Both the position numbers and the translations under genes were made by a program. The notes under the pieces were generated by a model. The model searched no databases and was not told where the DNA came from. It saw only the letters and a program-made list of their open reading frames with translations. A stretch of DNA of 64,000 nucleotides, taken from Roseofilum reptotaenium CS-1145. Lineage in GTDB: Bacteria > Cyanobacteriota > Cyanobacteriia > Cyanobacteriales > Desertifilaceae. How positions within the stretch are numbered: position 1 is the stretch's first letter; each line of letters starts with the position of its first letter. Below are positions 1-8,868 of the stretch, one piece after another. The stretch is taken from positions 1-64,000 of the forward strand of contig NZ_JAQMUE010000082.1 in assembly GCF_028330985.1 (NCBI RefSeq), in the 5' to 3' direction.

Positions 1-135
1 CTCGATCAGCTAGAAGAAGTGTTGTACCAGCGCTGCCAAACCTTATTGAAACAGCCAGAATTAATTGGAGGGTTAACCGATTTTTACGGGTGGAGTGAAC
101 TCACTGCTATATCACAACTTATTCAACGGACTTGA
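1..135 (+). CDS. IS630-like transposase, C-terminal end (partial)
   Basis: An open frame enters from the left edge and stops with TGA at 133-135, giving 44 residues. The string LDQLEEVLYQRCQTLLKQPE followed by a tryptophan-containing tail resembles the extreme C-terminus of IS630/Tc1-type DDE transposases that are common in cyanobacteria. The catalytic core lies outside the window, so this rests on a short tail only. A factor-independent terminator follows at 196-216. The right inverted repeat of the insertion sequence could not be recognised. Confidence 0.5.
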   Translation, partial: LDQLEEVLYQRCQTLLKQPELIGGLTDFYGWSELTAISQLIQRT

Positions 136-195
136 TATGATTTCTTTGTTGGGACACTTTAATTAAAACAATTTCTTGATGATACTTCACTCAAT

Positions 196-216
196 AAGGG
201 GCTTAACCCCCTTTTT
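196..216 (+). terminator. Rho-independent terminator behind the transposase tail
   Basis: AAGGGG (196-201) can pair with CCCCTT (208-213) around a six-base loop, followed by an uninterrupted T run to 216 and a further T-rich stretch. It fits the end of the plus-strand transcript of the transposase. Confidence 0.6.
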
Positions 217-229
217 AATTTTTAACTGA

Positions 230-320
230 TATAGCAGAGAAAGAGTTGGTGAGGACATGGTTCAAGAGTGAAACCTAGCTACCATCACCTATTCCCTATT
301 CCCTAGCGCGCAGCGCTATA
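230..320. repeat. 91-bp dispersed element, copy 1 (TATAGC...GCTATA ends)
   Basis: The element starts TATAGCAGAGAAAG and ends AGCGCTATA. Inside are heptamer repeats of the CCTATT type and a small hairpin, TAGCGC-GCA-GCGCTA. The same start, the same internal word TGAAACCT, the heptamers and the same end recur at 26938-27029; a third copy with the same left end is at 40015-40106. The element abuts the stop codon of the minus-strand gene at 321, exactly as copy 2 abuts the tmk stop codon. Confidence 0.65.
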
Positions 321-1835
321 TTACTGGGGGCGACAAGAACGCCGTTGACGATCGATCTGCGGTTCTTGCCAAGAAAAGGCAAAATGGCTAATGGCTGAAA
401 TGCGGCCCTGCCAGCGTTGAAGGTCGCGCATCTGAGCTTCTAAAGAAGGTCGATTTCTGTAGGTTTCCCCCCATTGTCCTGCTAAGACGGGCTTCACTTG
501 CACCTCTTGAGTCGCCATACTCAAGACTCGCTCCACTTGTTCCGTAATACATTCAGTTCCTCCACAAACGCCATAGGACATGGGATGCCATTCCATAGAA
601 GCTGGGAATCGATCCCAAGGTTGTAATCGGGAATCATAACCTTTTCCCACGACTTTGTTGGCATCCGGGAAAAAGACCGCTCCAGTGGGTAACCCTTGGC
701 GTTGAGCTGGGGCACTAGCGAGAGCGAGAAAGTCGATGACTCCTTGCAGAGCATGGGCAACGGTGAGTAACCATAATTCCTGTTGGAGACGATTCTGCTG
801 TTGCCCTAAACTGAGGGAGCTTTGAGGGGCTTGGCGACCTTGCCAGAGGGGTTGACCTTCTTGGGGATGGCGACGATTGGCAGCTTGAATATCGTCGATG
901 GTAATATACCCCTTGCTGATATAGGCTTGAATTAAGTCCCGACCTTTGTTATTGGTGGCTCGTTGATAGAGGGATTGTTGAGATGCCGGGCCATAAATCC
1001 ATAAATCTTGGACTTTTGTCGCCACCGAAGCGGGGCCAGTGAGCCGAGGATAGCGAATATAATCAAACAGCATTCCATCGGGCTGGCGTTTGAGGATGGA
1101 ATTAACTAAGTAATAATAGTCTCGTTTGGCTTGGGGATGATAGGGATCGATAAATACATTCTCTGTATCGCCTCCGGTCACATCATAACTGGTATCTTTT
1201 TGATCGTGGACGGAGAGACTGGTATCATTATTGCCATTGCGAGCCAGGACTTGTTGGCGATCGCCAAGCAGACTATAGTTATACCCAAAATTCATCGAAA
1301 ACAACCAGGCATAAACTCGTAATCCCCTTTGTCTGGCTTTCTGAATCGCTAAGGCTAACAAATCCGCGTTTTCTTGTCCTTGAAGCCGAACGACAGAGGG
1401 CCAAGGTGTGGGGTTATCATTGACCGGTAAGAGGACTTGGCTATCATAAAATACCTCAACATAGACTTCGTTATATCCCTTATTAACAATCTCATCCATC
1501 ACTCGATCCAAATTCCCGTTGAATAGATCGCAGGGATAGAGCCGTAGCCAAATAGCCTGGGTTTGCGGCCAAGTGCGATTGCGACAATTTTGCAGTTGGG
1601 CAGTATGTTGTTGAATCAAAGCTTGATAGCGCTGTTGGGCTTCTGAATTTCCACTCAGGGCTGCTTGACGGATCTGTTCCTTTTCTTGCCGCTCTCGATC
1701 GGATAACTGACAATAGGCATTGACTGCCGCAAAGCTCGATTTGACTTGAGTTAAGGTTCCTAAAATCGGCGACAGAACCAGCAACAGGGCAAGCCAAAGA
1801 TTCAACTTTTGAAGTCTCAAGAATGGAAAAGTCAT
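321..1835 (-). CDS. Secreted GHL10-type (family 10-like) glycosyl hydrolase
   Basis: 504 residues. The first 37 form a signal peptide with a hydrophobic core (LNLWLALLLVLSPILG) and an Ala-rich cleavage region, so export is expected. Residues 40-85 are polar and helical. From about residue 90 the chain follows the GHL10/DUF187 pattern: WLRLYPCDLFNG, then alternating beta-strand and helix, with DGMLFDYIRYPR as the characteristic strand carrying the acidic and arginine residues of the TIM-barrel fold. It probably cleaves a cell-surface or extracellular polysaccharide or peptidoglycan-linked glycan; the substrate is unknown. The ATG at 1835 is followed directly by the signal sequence. The gene stands alone and its stop codon touches a dispersed repeat. 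Confidence 0.75.
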   Translation of the reverse strand: MTFPFLRLQKLNLWLALLLVLSPILGTLTQVKSSFAAVNAYCQLSDRERQEKEQIRQAALSGNSEAQQRYQALIQQHTAQLQNCRNRTWPQTQAIWLRLYPCDLFNGNLDRVMDEIVNKGYNEVYVEVFYDSQVLLPVNDNPTPWPSVVRLQGQENADLLALAIQKARQRGLRVYAWLFSMNFGYNYSLLGDRQQVLARNGNNDTSLSVHDQKDTSYDVTGGDTENVFIDPYHPQAKRDYYYLVNSILKRQPDGMLFDYIRYPRLTGPASVATKVQDLWIYGPASQQSLYQRATNNKGRDLIQAYISKGYITIDDIQAANRRHPQEGQPLWQGRQAPQSSLSLGQQQNRLQQELWLLTVAHALQGVIDFLALASAPAQRQGLPTGAVFFPDANKVVGKGYDSRLQPWDRFPASMEWHPMSYGVCGGTECITEQVERVLSMATQEVQVKPVLAGQWGETYRNRPSLEAQMRDLQRWQGRISAISHFAFSWQEPQIDRQRRSCRPQ

Positions 1836-2103
1836 GAAAAAAGGATTAATCGGGTTGTAGTACCTTGTAGAGGCAGGGAGAATCTGGATTAGGCGATCGC
1901 CAAATATTGCTCGTCATCTTAACATTAATTCAATTGAGCCAGATCGTCGATCCGTACTTTTCCCAATCTTCATACCCCTGTGAAGAGTTGGTAAAGAAGG
2001 GGATTTAAGCTAGTCATCAGAGGAACTGGCAGCTTAAATTAGGCATATGACATGCACTTAATCTTATTGAAACCCCTAAAGATAGCCTACCTCAGGAGAA
2101 ATA

Positions 2104-2844
2104 ATGATGAAATCTTCTCAAGTCTTTGCTGCGATCGCCACTACCACCACCTTAAGTGTAATGGCAATGACTAGCGCTGCCCAAGCCTTCACCATCGGTG
2201 GCCATCTGAACGGGGCAGAATTTGACGCTTTAGGTTTAGACATTCCCTGGGCAGCCGAAAGCCGCATTGGTCGCGTAGGAGACCATGAACTTAATATTCA
2301 TGACTATACCAACAGTGCCCAAAATCGGGTTCAAGCCAACTACGACAACTGGGTGAGTGGCGAAGCTGTTGATTTTTCCTTGGTTTTTGACAGTGCGCTC
2401 AATACCCTTACTTATACAGTAGCTGGTATTGAACTGAGTAAAACTGAGATCTTCGAGGATAATTTTTCTGACCTCTACATCCGCACAGCCGCTCGCAAAG
2501 AAGGAACCAGCATGGTAGTCAATAACTTATTCTTGAGCGATGCAACCCTGTCATCAAGTATTGGAGATTTCTCCAGTGCCTCCTGTTCTGGAGGAGTCGG
2601 TTGTGGATACAATGATGCCGACTACCTTCACATTGGCAATATTGTGGGTGACTTTACCCTAACTGGACAATCAACCATGACTTGGGGCGCAGTGCAACCC
2701 AAGAACTCTAATCTTGCCTATCAAATTAAATTGGTTGAAGGCGGTGGAGATGTTCCAGTTCAAGTCCCTGAGCCTGCTACTTTATCACTGTTCTCCCTGG
2801 GCTTGGTTGGTGTGTTAGCCAGTCGTAAACGCCGTCAATCCTAA
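2104..2844 (+). CDS. PEP-CTERM sorted exported protein (choice-of-anchor type)
   Basis: 246 residues. It has an N-terminal signal peptide (about 1-28, ending AAQA) and a C-terminal sorting tail: VPEPATLSLFSLGLVGVLAS followed by RKRRQS. This is the PEP-CTERM signal recognised by an exosortase (EpsH/XrtA-like), so the mature protein is exported and processed at the C-terminus. The middle part, with the YTNSAQNRVQANYDNW region, recalls the 'choice-of-anchor W' domain, but I am unsure of that name. A GGAG ribosome site at 2094-2097 lies 6 bases before the ATG. Two more PEP-CTERM proteins lie a few kilobases downstream; no exosortase gene is in the window. Confidence 0.75.
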   Translation: MMKSSQVFAAIATTTTLSVMAMTSAAQAFTIGGHLNGAEFDALGLDIPWAAESRIGRVGDHELNIHDYTNSAQNRVQANYDNWVSGEAVDFSLVFDSALNTLTYTVAGIELSKTEIFEDNFSDLYIRTAARKEGTSMVVNNLFLSDATLSSSIGDFSSASCSGGVGCGYNDADYLHIGNIVGDFTLTGQSTMTWGAVQPKNSNLAYQIKLVEGGGDVPVQVPEPATLSLFSLGLVGVLASRKRRQS

Positions 2845-2982
2845 TTAAAAATTAGTCAACAAGGTTGTGATGCTGTAGGGGCGTGTTCTCCAAAATCTAG
2901 GATACCGATCATCAATGAAGTAAACCCGCCCCACCCTCAACAATTGGATTTGGCGATCGCCTCAATTGATTGATGCAAAGCT

Positions 2983-5900
2983 TTAGTCTTGTTTAGCACC
3001 TAAACTCATTAAAGCCTGTATCTGGAGTTCCGTTAATCCACCGATCCCTGTAATATTCATTCCTTCATAAGGACGAGGAATGGTTAGAATTTTCAAGCAT
3101 TCTCCCGTATGAACATTCCACGACCGAATAGTACAATCAGCGCTACCACTAACCAGGGTTTGACTATCTGGAGTAAAAGCAAGTGATCGCACCGTATGTT
3201 TGTGTCCTTGTAGGGTATAGAGGCATTGCCCGGTTTGCACATCCCAGAGTTTGATTTTTGCCCCTCGATCGCCAGGAAGATAACCACTCGCGAGGATTTG
3301 ACCATTTGGACTCGAAGCAACAGACCAAACTCCTTCAGTCTGTTCGTCCATAGTCTGTATGCATTCTCCCGTAGAAACCCTCCACACTTTGATCGTGCAA
3401 TCATCGCTACCGCTCACTAGACATTCACCATCGGGACTAAATGCGATCGCCTCTACTTTACTCTCATGTCCGTTCAGAGTTCTAATCTGGCTTAGAGTTT
3501 GAATATCCCAAAGTTTAATCGTTCCATCATGATCCGCTCCAGCCAAAATGGGATAATTTTGGAAGGGAACAGCAGGATTGAACGCTAATGACCAACTCCA
3601 GGTCACTTCACCCGGTAAAGCTGTCCATTGCTTAGTGCTAAAGTTCCAGACCTTAATTTGTTTCGCTTGATACGAACAAGCCATCAGTTGGCGATCGGGA
3701 CTCCAGGCGATCGCCCCCACAATTCCGTGAAATTCATCAGTATTGGGCACTAGAGTCGTCCATAACCGACCCGTTTGTGCATCGTAAATGCGAATCGTTT
3801 CATCCTCACTACTGCTCGCCAACCATTTCCCATCAGGACTAAAGGCCACAGCCCAAATCCAAGCCGTATGTCCAGGCAAAGTTTTCACACAATTTCCTGT
3901 TTCAATTTCCCAAATTCTCACTTGGCGATCTAAATGTCCGCTCCCTATATACTTTCCATCTGGACTAATCGCAATTGACCAAATCCAATTCACATATCCC
4001 TGCCAAGTTTGCAAGCATTCTCGGCTTTGAATATCCCAAAATTTTACTGTTTGTTCATTATCTCCGCTAACTAAAAGAGTACTATCTGGATTAAAAGCAA
4101 TCGTTCGGATCGGAGCCGTATGGCCAGATAATATTTTCAGGCATTCACCAGTCTGGATCTCCCAGAGTCTAATCACATTATCAAAACCGCCACTTGCAAC
4201 TATTTTTCCATCTGGACTAATCGCTAATGCTTTGATCGCTTTCGTATGACCTTTTAGAGTATGAGTACAGTCTACAGTTGAAACATTCCATAATTTCACC
4301 TCTGGTTCAAATCCAGAACTCGCCATTATTTTCCCATCTGGACTAAGAAATACTGACCAAATTCCCTCTTTATGCTCCGTTAAAGTCTTCAGACATTGAC
4401 CCCTATCAATATCCCATAGCTTAATCGTAGCATCTTTACTAGCACTGGCAAAAACTTGACCATCACCGCTAAAAGCCACCGATAAAACCCATTCTTGGTG
4501 ACCTTCTAATACCTGCAAACATTTTTGAGTAGTAGCATCCCAAATCCTAATCGTTTTATCGTCACTTCCACTCGCAATAATTGAACGACAAGGATGAAAA
4601 ACTGCCGTCCATATCAGTTCTGTATGTCCTTCTAAATTCCATACTTCTCCTGTACTGATATCCCACAACTGTAACACAGACGATCCATAGCTACTACTGA
4701 CAATTTTTTGGCAGCAAGGACTAAAAGATAATGAAGTAATCCACCATCCCTTACTCTGAAAAGTTTTAATCAGATTTCGATCGTGCGCCGTAAAAATGCG
4801 AATTTGACATTTGGAATCACCTAGAGCTAAGAATTTACCATCTGGACTAAAGGTAGCAGCATGAACACCTCCCAATTCTTGGGTAAAGGAAGACCGTTTA
4901 AAATGACAATTAGAAAAATCAACATCAGGTAATTCAACACCTTGTAAATCTGCTTGTAAAATAGATAGTCCGGAAAAATCATACCCCTTCAGATCAACCT
5001 CCAAGGAACAGAGTAAATTAATCATATTTCCAGCAAAATATCCAAAATCTCTTCTCAGATCTTTCTCCCGAACAATCAAATTATTCAGTTTTTGGATTAA
5101 TTGATATCGAGATCCAAGCCGATCGAGCAGATTTTCTTTGATCGGATTAATAATCGTTCGTTTTTGACTTGCTTTGATATAATCTTTTCCGAATACTTTA
5201 AGTAAAGCATGAGAATTCAATAATTGGATATCGCCTGTATTGACTTCATCACAAATTCCCTCGATAAATCTCTCAGTCCAGTATTCAATTAACATCGGTT
5301 GTAGCGTAAACGTATTTTTATAACTCCCTCTTTCCAGAGGAAGTCTTAATTCTAGGGAATATAAAGTTTCGGTTAACTGTTTTTGAGCGCTTGTGGATAT
5401 CAAATCCTCTTTCAACTCTGCAATAGAGACAGGCTGACGATTTATTGCTAACCAGTACATCACTTCTTGTTCGCGTTCAGAGAATCTCTGAAAATACCAA
5501 TCGAGTAACTTGCGAAGGTCATCTCTTTCATTCTCACTCTCATTCAGAGGTTCTCCTAAGATTGGTCTCCCTTCTTTTAAAAATTCGGCAATATCACCTT
5601 GATAAACTTGCTTGATATGCTGGGAAACTAGCTCTAATGTCAAAGGATTTCCATTATACCATTGAATTAATTTATTCCATTGTTCATCTGTCGCCTCAAA
5701 ATCCGTGGAAATCGTTTTAAAAATATTTTTCCCGGCTTGAGTATCGACTCCTTCTAGCTTGAGCAAACGAACCAGCTTTTTATCCCCTGATAAATTTTGA
5801 ATTGTTTTAGGCACTTCCCTACTGGTGAATAAAACACAGCTTTGATGTCTAACTCTGCCCAACTGTTCAAAGAACTGACCATAATTGTGATAGCCTTCCC

Positions 5901-6687
5901 TGTACTGTCCAGCCATGCCACCTTCTTGCAAGATTGTTTCTACGTTATCGAGAATAATCAAACATTTATGTCGATCTAAATGATTCAGTAGCCAAAGGAT
6001 TTTTTCGTCTGTTCTTTGACTGAATAAAGTTTCACTTTGTTTGTCAAAAAAATGAATAATATCGTCCAAGAGATCGTCGAGTCGTGGAGCGTTAAGCAAT
6101 TTTCGCCAAATGATGTATTTAAACCGATCTTTAATGCGATCGACTAGGGTTAAAGAGAGATCGGTTTTACCTATACCGCCTTTATTGAACTGGAGGGATA
6201 ATCCAGTTTTCCCGACTCCTGCAAGTCCCACAATTCCAACTAATCGACATTGCTCGTCAACAATCCATTTTATGAGAGTAGATAATTCATCTTCCCGTCC
6301 AAAGAAATGGGTGATTTCTGGAGCATCTCCCCAGTCTTGATAAGGAGAATTTGCATCAGGATCAATACCACCCAGCTCATTTGAGGGATCATCTACAATT
6401 CCCTGCCACTCCAGTCCTAGCATTTGGCATAAAGCTTGGAAAATTTCTAGGACTATTTTCTGTTTCCCTCTGCGAAATCGATGCCAAGTGGAAACTGAAA
6501 TACTTGTCGGAATTTCAGTTTCTTTCCCTCCATGTTTGATGGTTTCGCTAGGTAGAAATTGATTGGCTCTATCTGCCCAATCTTCACCTTTCAAGTTCGC
6601 CTGTTGTTCCCGTTCTATTTTTGCTATGGCTCGCTTTATTTTTTCTAATCCTTCCGGGGAAGCTTTGGCCGTTTTTCTGTTTCCCAT
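2983..6687 (-). CDS. HTH-NB-ARC-WD40 STAND protein with two P-loops
   Basis: 1234 residues. An N-terminal helical, XRE-like DNA-binding segment (about 1-110, with the TWHRFRRGK stretch) is followed by an NB-ARC-type NTPase. The P-loop region is unusual: GLAGVGKT is followed 14 residues later by GGIGKT. The Walker B-like strand is CLIILDNVE. A winged-helix region, a short pentapeptide-like stretch (residues about 560-600) and then 14 WD40 repeats follow, enough for two seven-bladed propellers. Known relatives are STAND NTPases that oligomerise after ligand binding by the propeller; some act in anti-phage defence, others in signalling. Its target is unknown. It is flanked by PEP-CTERM genes and transcribed against them. 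The ATG at 6687 starts the only plausible N-terminus. Confidence 0.85.
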   Translation of the reverse strand: MGNRKTAKASPEGLEKIKRAIAKIEREQQANLKGEDWADRANQFLPSETIKHGGKETEIPTSISVSTWHRFRRGKQKIVLEIFQALCQMLGLEWQGIVDDPSNELGGIDPDANSPYQDWGDAPEITHFFGREDELSTLIKWIVDEQCRLVGIVGLAGVGKTGLSLQFNKGGIGKTDLSLTLVDRIKDRFKYIIWRKLLNAPRLDDLLDDIIHFFDKQSETLFSQRTDEKILWLLNHLDRHKCLIILDNVETILQEGGMAGQYREGYHNYGQFFEQLGRVRHQSCVLFTSREVPKTIQNLSGDKKLVRLLKLEGVDTQAGKNIFKTISTDFEATDEQWNKLIQWYNGNPLTLELVSQHIKQVYQGDIAEFLKEGRPILGEPLNESENERDDLRKLLDWYFQRFSEREQEVMYWLAINRQPVSIAELKEDLISTSAQKQLTETLYSLELRLPLERGSYKNTFTLQPMLIEYWTERFIEGICDEVNTGDIQLLNSHALLKVFGKDYIKASQKRTIINPIKENLLDRLGSRYQLIQKLNNLIVREKDLRRDFGYFAGNMINLLCSLEVDLKGYDFSGLSILQADLQGVELPDVDFSNCHFKRSSFTQELGGVHAATFSPDGKFLALGDSKCQIRIFTAHDRNLIKTFQSKGWWITSLSFSPCCQKIVSSSYGSSVLQLWDISTGEVWNLEGHTELIWTAVFHPCRSIIASGSDDKTIRIWDATTQKCLQVLEGHQEWVLSVAFSGDGQVFASASKDATIKLWDIDRGQCLKTLTEHKEGIWSVFLSPDGKIMASSGFEPEVKLWNVSTVDCTHTLKGHTKAIKALAISPDGKIVASGGFDNVIRLWEIQTGECLKILSGHTAPIRTIAFNPDSTLLVSGDNEQTVKFWDIQSRECLQTWQGYVNWIWSIAISPDGKYIGSGHLDRQVRIWEIETGNCVKTLPGHTAWIWAVAFSPDGKWLASSSEDETIRIYDAQTGRLWTTLVPNTDEFHGIVGAIAWSPDRQLMACSYQAKQIKVWNFSTKQWTALPGEVTWSWSLAFNPAVPFQNYPILAGADHDGTIKLWDIQTLSQIRTLNGHESKVEAIAFSPDGECLVSGSDDCTIKVWRVSTGECIQTMDEQTEGVWSVASSPNGQILASGYLPGDRGAKIKLWDVQTGQCLYTLQGHKHTVRSLAFTPDSQTLVSGSADCTIRSWNVHTGECLKILTIPRPYEGMNITGIGGLTELQIQALMSLGAKQD

Positions 6688-7075
6688 CTTATAGAGTTGA
6701 CTAAGAAGATCGCATTGACTGAGTTATTATTGTATCACGACTCTACTAACGATCGCAAAAGCGAATCCTTGGTTTGTAAAAATATATGACATGATATCCG
6801 ATTCATTAGCTTCCTGATTCAAACTGATTTTTACTGATTGTAACTGATATTTAATGATTCCAATTGAATGGATAAGGTTGAGAAAGTCACTGGCATCTTA
6901 TAAATAGCGTTATTTCCAGTCAGTTCAATAATTATAAAAGAAATATTGTGGCGTTTTAATTGTTTTCTAATTTCAAAAGTTCGTCCGTATTTTTACGATG
7001 GCTCTCATCCTGGTTAGGATTATGATTGTTAACAAAGCTATTTTAGCTGTTGTTTTTGAATAGAGAAACAAAGCC
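6688..7075. other. Intergenic region between STAND gene and PEP-CTERM gene
   Basis: This 388-base AT-rich gap separates two divergent genes and must hold both promoters. I see no coding frame. ACTGAT-like words are repeated around 6824-6858, which could be a protein-binding cluster, but nothing supports a specific factor. Confidence 0.4.
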
Positions 7076-7765
7076 ATGATCCACTACAATCGCAAATACT
7101 TAATGCCTCTACTAACGAGTATAGCTACTATTGGCGCAGTGTTTACAACCAACTCAGCTCGTGCTTATTCAGGCTTTGATAATCGCAGTTATTGGGAAAA
7201 GGCGGTTTCTGAGTACACTATTATTACAGAAGATTTTAATTCTGTTGTGGGTTCAGTCAGTTCAGATACCCAATTACCCAGTACGTTGTTTACAGAAATT
7301 CCTTTAACTGTGAATAATGGTCAAGCGGAGTCAGAATGGGCAGCATTTGATTTTGTCTTTCCAGATGAAGTCATTGCCTTTGGTTTTGACATGATTTCAC
7401 CCAATTACTCTCCCAATCGGGATGCTATCTTGGGCAACGTTAAGTTTTTTGACGAAGACAATAATTTAGTCAATCACTTGGGCGTACAATTCACGAGCTA
7501 TGATGAAGATTTTGTTGGTTTCTTTTTAGGTGAAAACTCAGGAGTTCATCGGATAGAGTATCTTTGGTGTGGGGTTTGGCAAGGAGAAGGTAAGCCTTTA
7601 GATTATTGTAGACATGATTCGGCTCAACAAACCATTGATAATTTCAGTTTTGTCACCCCTAATACAGAATCTAAGTCAGTCCCAGAATCTGATGCTAATT
7701 TTGCACTTTTAGCATTGGCTATTTTGGGAACAGGTAACCTGATAAAACGCAAATATATTCATTAG
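7076..7765 (+). CDS. Exported protein with degenerate PEP-CTERM tail
   Basis: 229 residues. A signal peptide spans about 1-30 (ending NSARA). The C-terminus has VPESDANFALLALAILGTGN followed by LIKRKYIH: a sorting-like tail in which the usual PEP is PES, then a hydrophobic helix and basic end. The body is rich in Asp, Phe and Tyr and is likely all-beta, with two cysteines in the C-terminal third. No enzymatic motif is visible. The gene lies 64 bases before another PEP-CTERM gene on the same strand and may share its transcript. Confidence 0.65.
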   Translation: MIHYNRKYLMPLLTSIATIGAVFTTNSARAYSGFDNRSYWEKAVSEYTIITEDFNSVVGSVSSDTQLPSTLFTEIPLTVNNGQAESEWAAFDFVFPDEVIAFGFDMISPNYSPNRDAILGNVKFFDEDNNLVNHLGVQFTSYDEDFVGFFLGENSGVHRIEYLWCGVWQGEGKPLDYCRHDSAQQTIDNFSFVTPNTESKSVPESDANFALLALAILGTGNLIKRKYIH

Positions 7766-7829
7766 AAAGGATTGAGTTTTGACTTGAATAAGAATACTGT
7801 AACTGAATTGACTGGAGAATTCAACTATT

Positions 7830-8441
7830 ATGAAGATTAAATCCGTCATTGAAATTACGGCAATTGCCAGTACCATTTCCCTATTGAGTTTCTCTAAACC
7901 GGTTTCAGCCTTTACTCTAGTTTTTGATGATGTCACTGCTGGAGTAACTCACATTAACGATCTAGAAATTGACGAAAAAATTTATGATGTTTCGTTCGTT
8001 GGTGGATCGTTTCTGTCCCTTTTTGGTTTGCCCGATAGTCCAGATTTCAAGGCTCCTACATTTTGGGGTGATGATTCTGGCGGACTGAATGCTTTGAATG
8101 CCATCATGACAGCTTTGGGTGATAATACTTTCATTGTAGATAATGGATTCGTTACTTGGGATGCATTTTTTCTTCCTACTAAAAGTTGTGAAGATTGTCC
8201 TCCTGGGTGGACTGGATATCCATGGATTAAAGGTTTAACTGATGGAAATCATGGTTCGTCCATCGATACGATATCTGGTTTTTCAGCAGATATATCTTGG
8301 AAAACCTCTAACTCCGTTTGGAGGTATGCTGTATTCCAAGAGTCACAGAGTAGAAGCGTACCCGAACCTGTCAGTGCGATAGCTCTTCTAGGGGGAGCGA
8401 GTGCCATCCTCTTAACCCATAGAAAGTCTAAAAATAAATGA
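7830..8441 (+). CDS. PEP-CTERM sorted exported protein
   Basis: 203 residues with a signal peptide (about 1-27, ending PVSA) and a clear sorting tail, VPEPVSAIALLGGASAILL followed by RKSKNK. A CEDCPP cysteine pair sits near residue 117 and may form a disulfide after export. The body is otherwise unlike families I recognise. A GGAG site lies about 11 bases before the ATG. It ends 13 bases before the small HTH gene, so the three plus-strand genes from 7076 to 8763 may form one operon. Confidence 0.7.
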   Translation: MKIKSVIEITAIASTISLLSFSKPVSAFTLVFDDVTAGVTHINDLEIDEKIYDVSFVGGSFLSLFGLPDSPDFKAPTFWGDDSGGLNALNAIMTALGDNTFIVDNGFVTWDAFFLPTKSCEDCPPGWTGYPWIKGLTDGNHGSSIDTISGFSADISWKTSNSVWRYAVFQESQSRSVPEPVSAIALLGGASAILLTHRKSKNK

Positions 8442-8454
8442 TGGATTGAGGATT

Positions 8455-8763
8455 ATGAAACGATTGCTTCAGGTCGCAGAAATTTATCTATACAGACAAA
8501 GAAACCGATATTTAACTGATGTCGAACGTCAAGTGCTGGAGTTGTGTTTAGATGGACAATCTTATCCGAAGATGGTATTAGAGACGAAGCGAAGTCAGGA
8601 ACAGCTCAAGCGCATTGGTTCGTATCTTTGGAAAGATTTGTCTGTAGCTTTAGGAGAACCAGTACAAAAAAAGAATATTAGGGGGGCTTTGGAGCGCTAT
8701 GTAGAGTTTCAGGAAAACGATCGCGATCGCTGCTGTTGTCGAAGCAAGCTTCGCTCTGTCTAA
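8455..8763 (+). CDS. Small HTH protein like the N-domain of STAND/vWA-MoxR proteins
   Basis: 102 residues from the ATG at 8455; a TTG at 8446 would add three. The stretch LTDVERQVLELCLDGQSY, the middle helices and LSVALGEPVQKKNIRGALE resemble the helical N-terminal domain found on cyanobacterial NB-ARC/WD40 and vWA-MoxR-associated proteins. Here it stands alone, which makes it either an adaptor or the remnant of a larger gene. The last 15 residues (DRDRCCCRSKLRSV) are encoded by a doubled HIP1 site and a small palindrome (GAAGCAAGCTTC) and look like accidental read-through, so the ancestral frame may have gone on. A terminator follows at 8831. Confidence 0.5.
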   Translation: MKRLLQVAEIYLYRQRNRYLTDVERQVLELCLDGQSYPKMVLETKRSQEQLKRIGSYLWKDLSVALGEPVQKKNIRGALERYVEFQENDRDRCCCRSKLRSV

Positions 8764-8830
8764 CACAAGGCAGTCGGCTCGTTATTTGAGTTTGGATGAC
8801 AATGATTAACATAGGATTTAGATAAGACAG

Positions 8831-8857
8831 GGGGCAAAGCGATCTTTGCCCCTTTTT
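8831..8857 (+). terminator. Rho-independent terminator
   Basis: GGGGCAAAG (8831-8839) and CTTTGCCCC (8844-8852) form a perfect nine-base stem with a CGAT loop, followed by TTTTT (8853-8857). It ends the plus-strand PEP-CTERM/HTH transcript and lies 12 bases before the end of the convergent moxR-type gene. Confidence 0.85.
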
Positions 8858-8868
8858 ACAGGAACCCT

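Noticed and set aside
3226-6539. Several 60-100 codon frames inside the STAND gene on both strands
   Set aside because: They are shadows of the WD40 and NB-ARC coding sequence.
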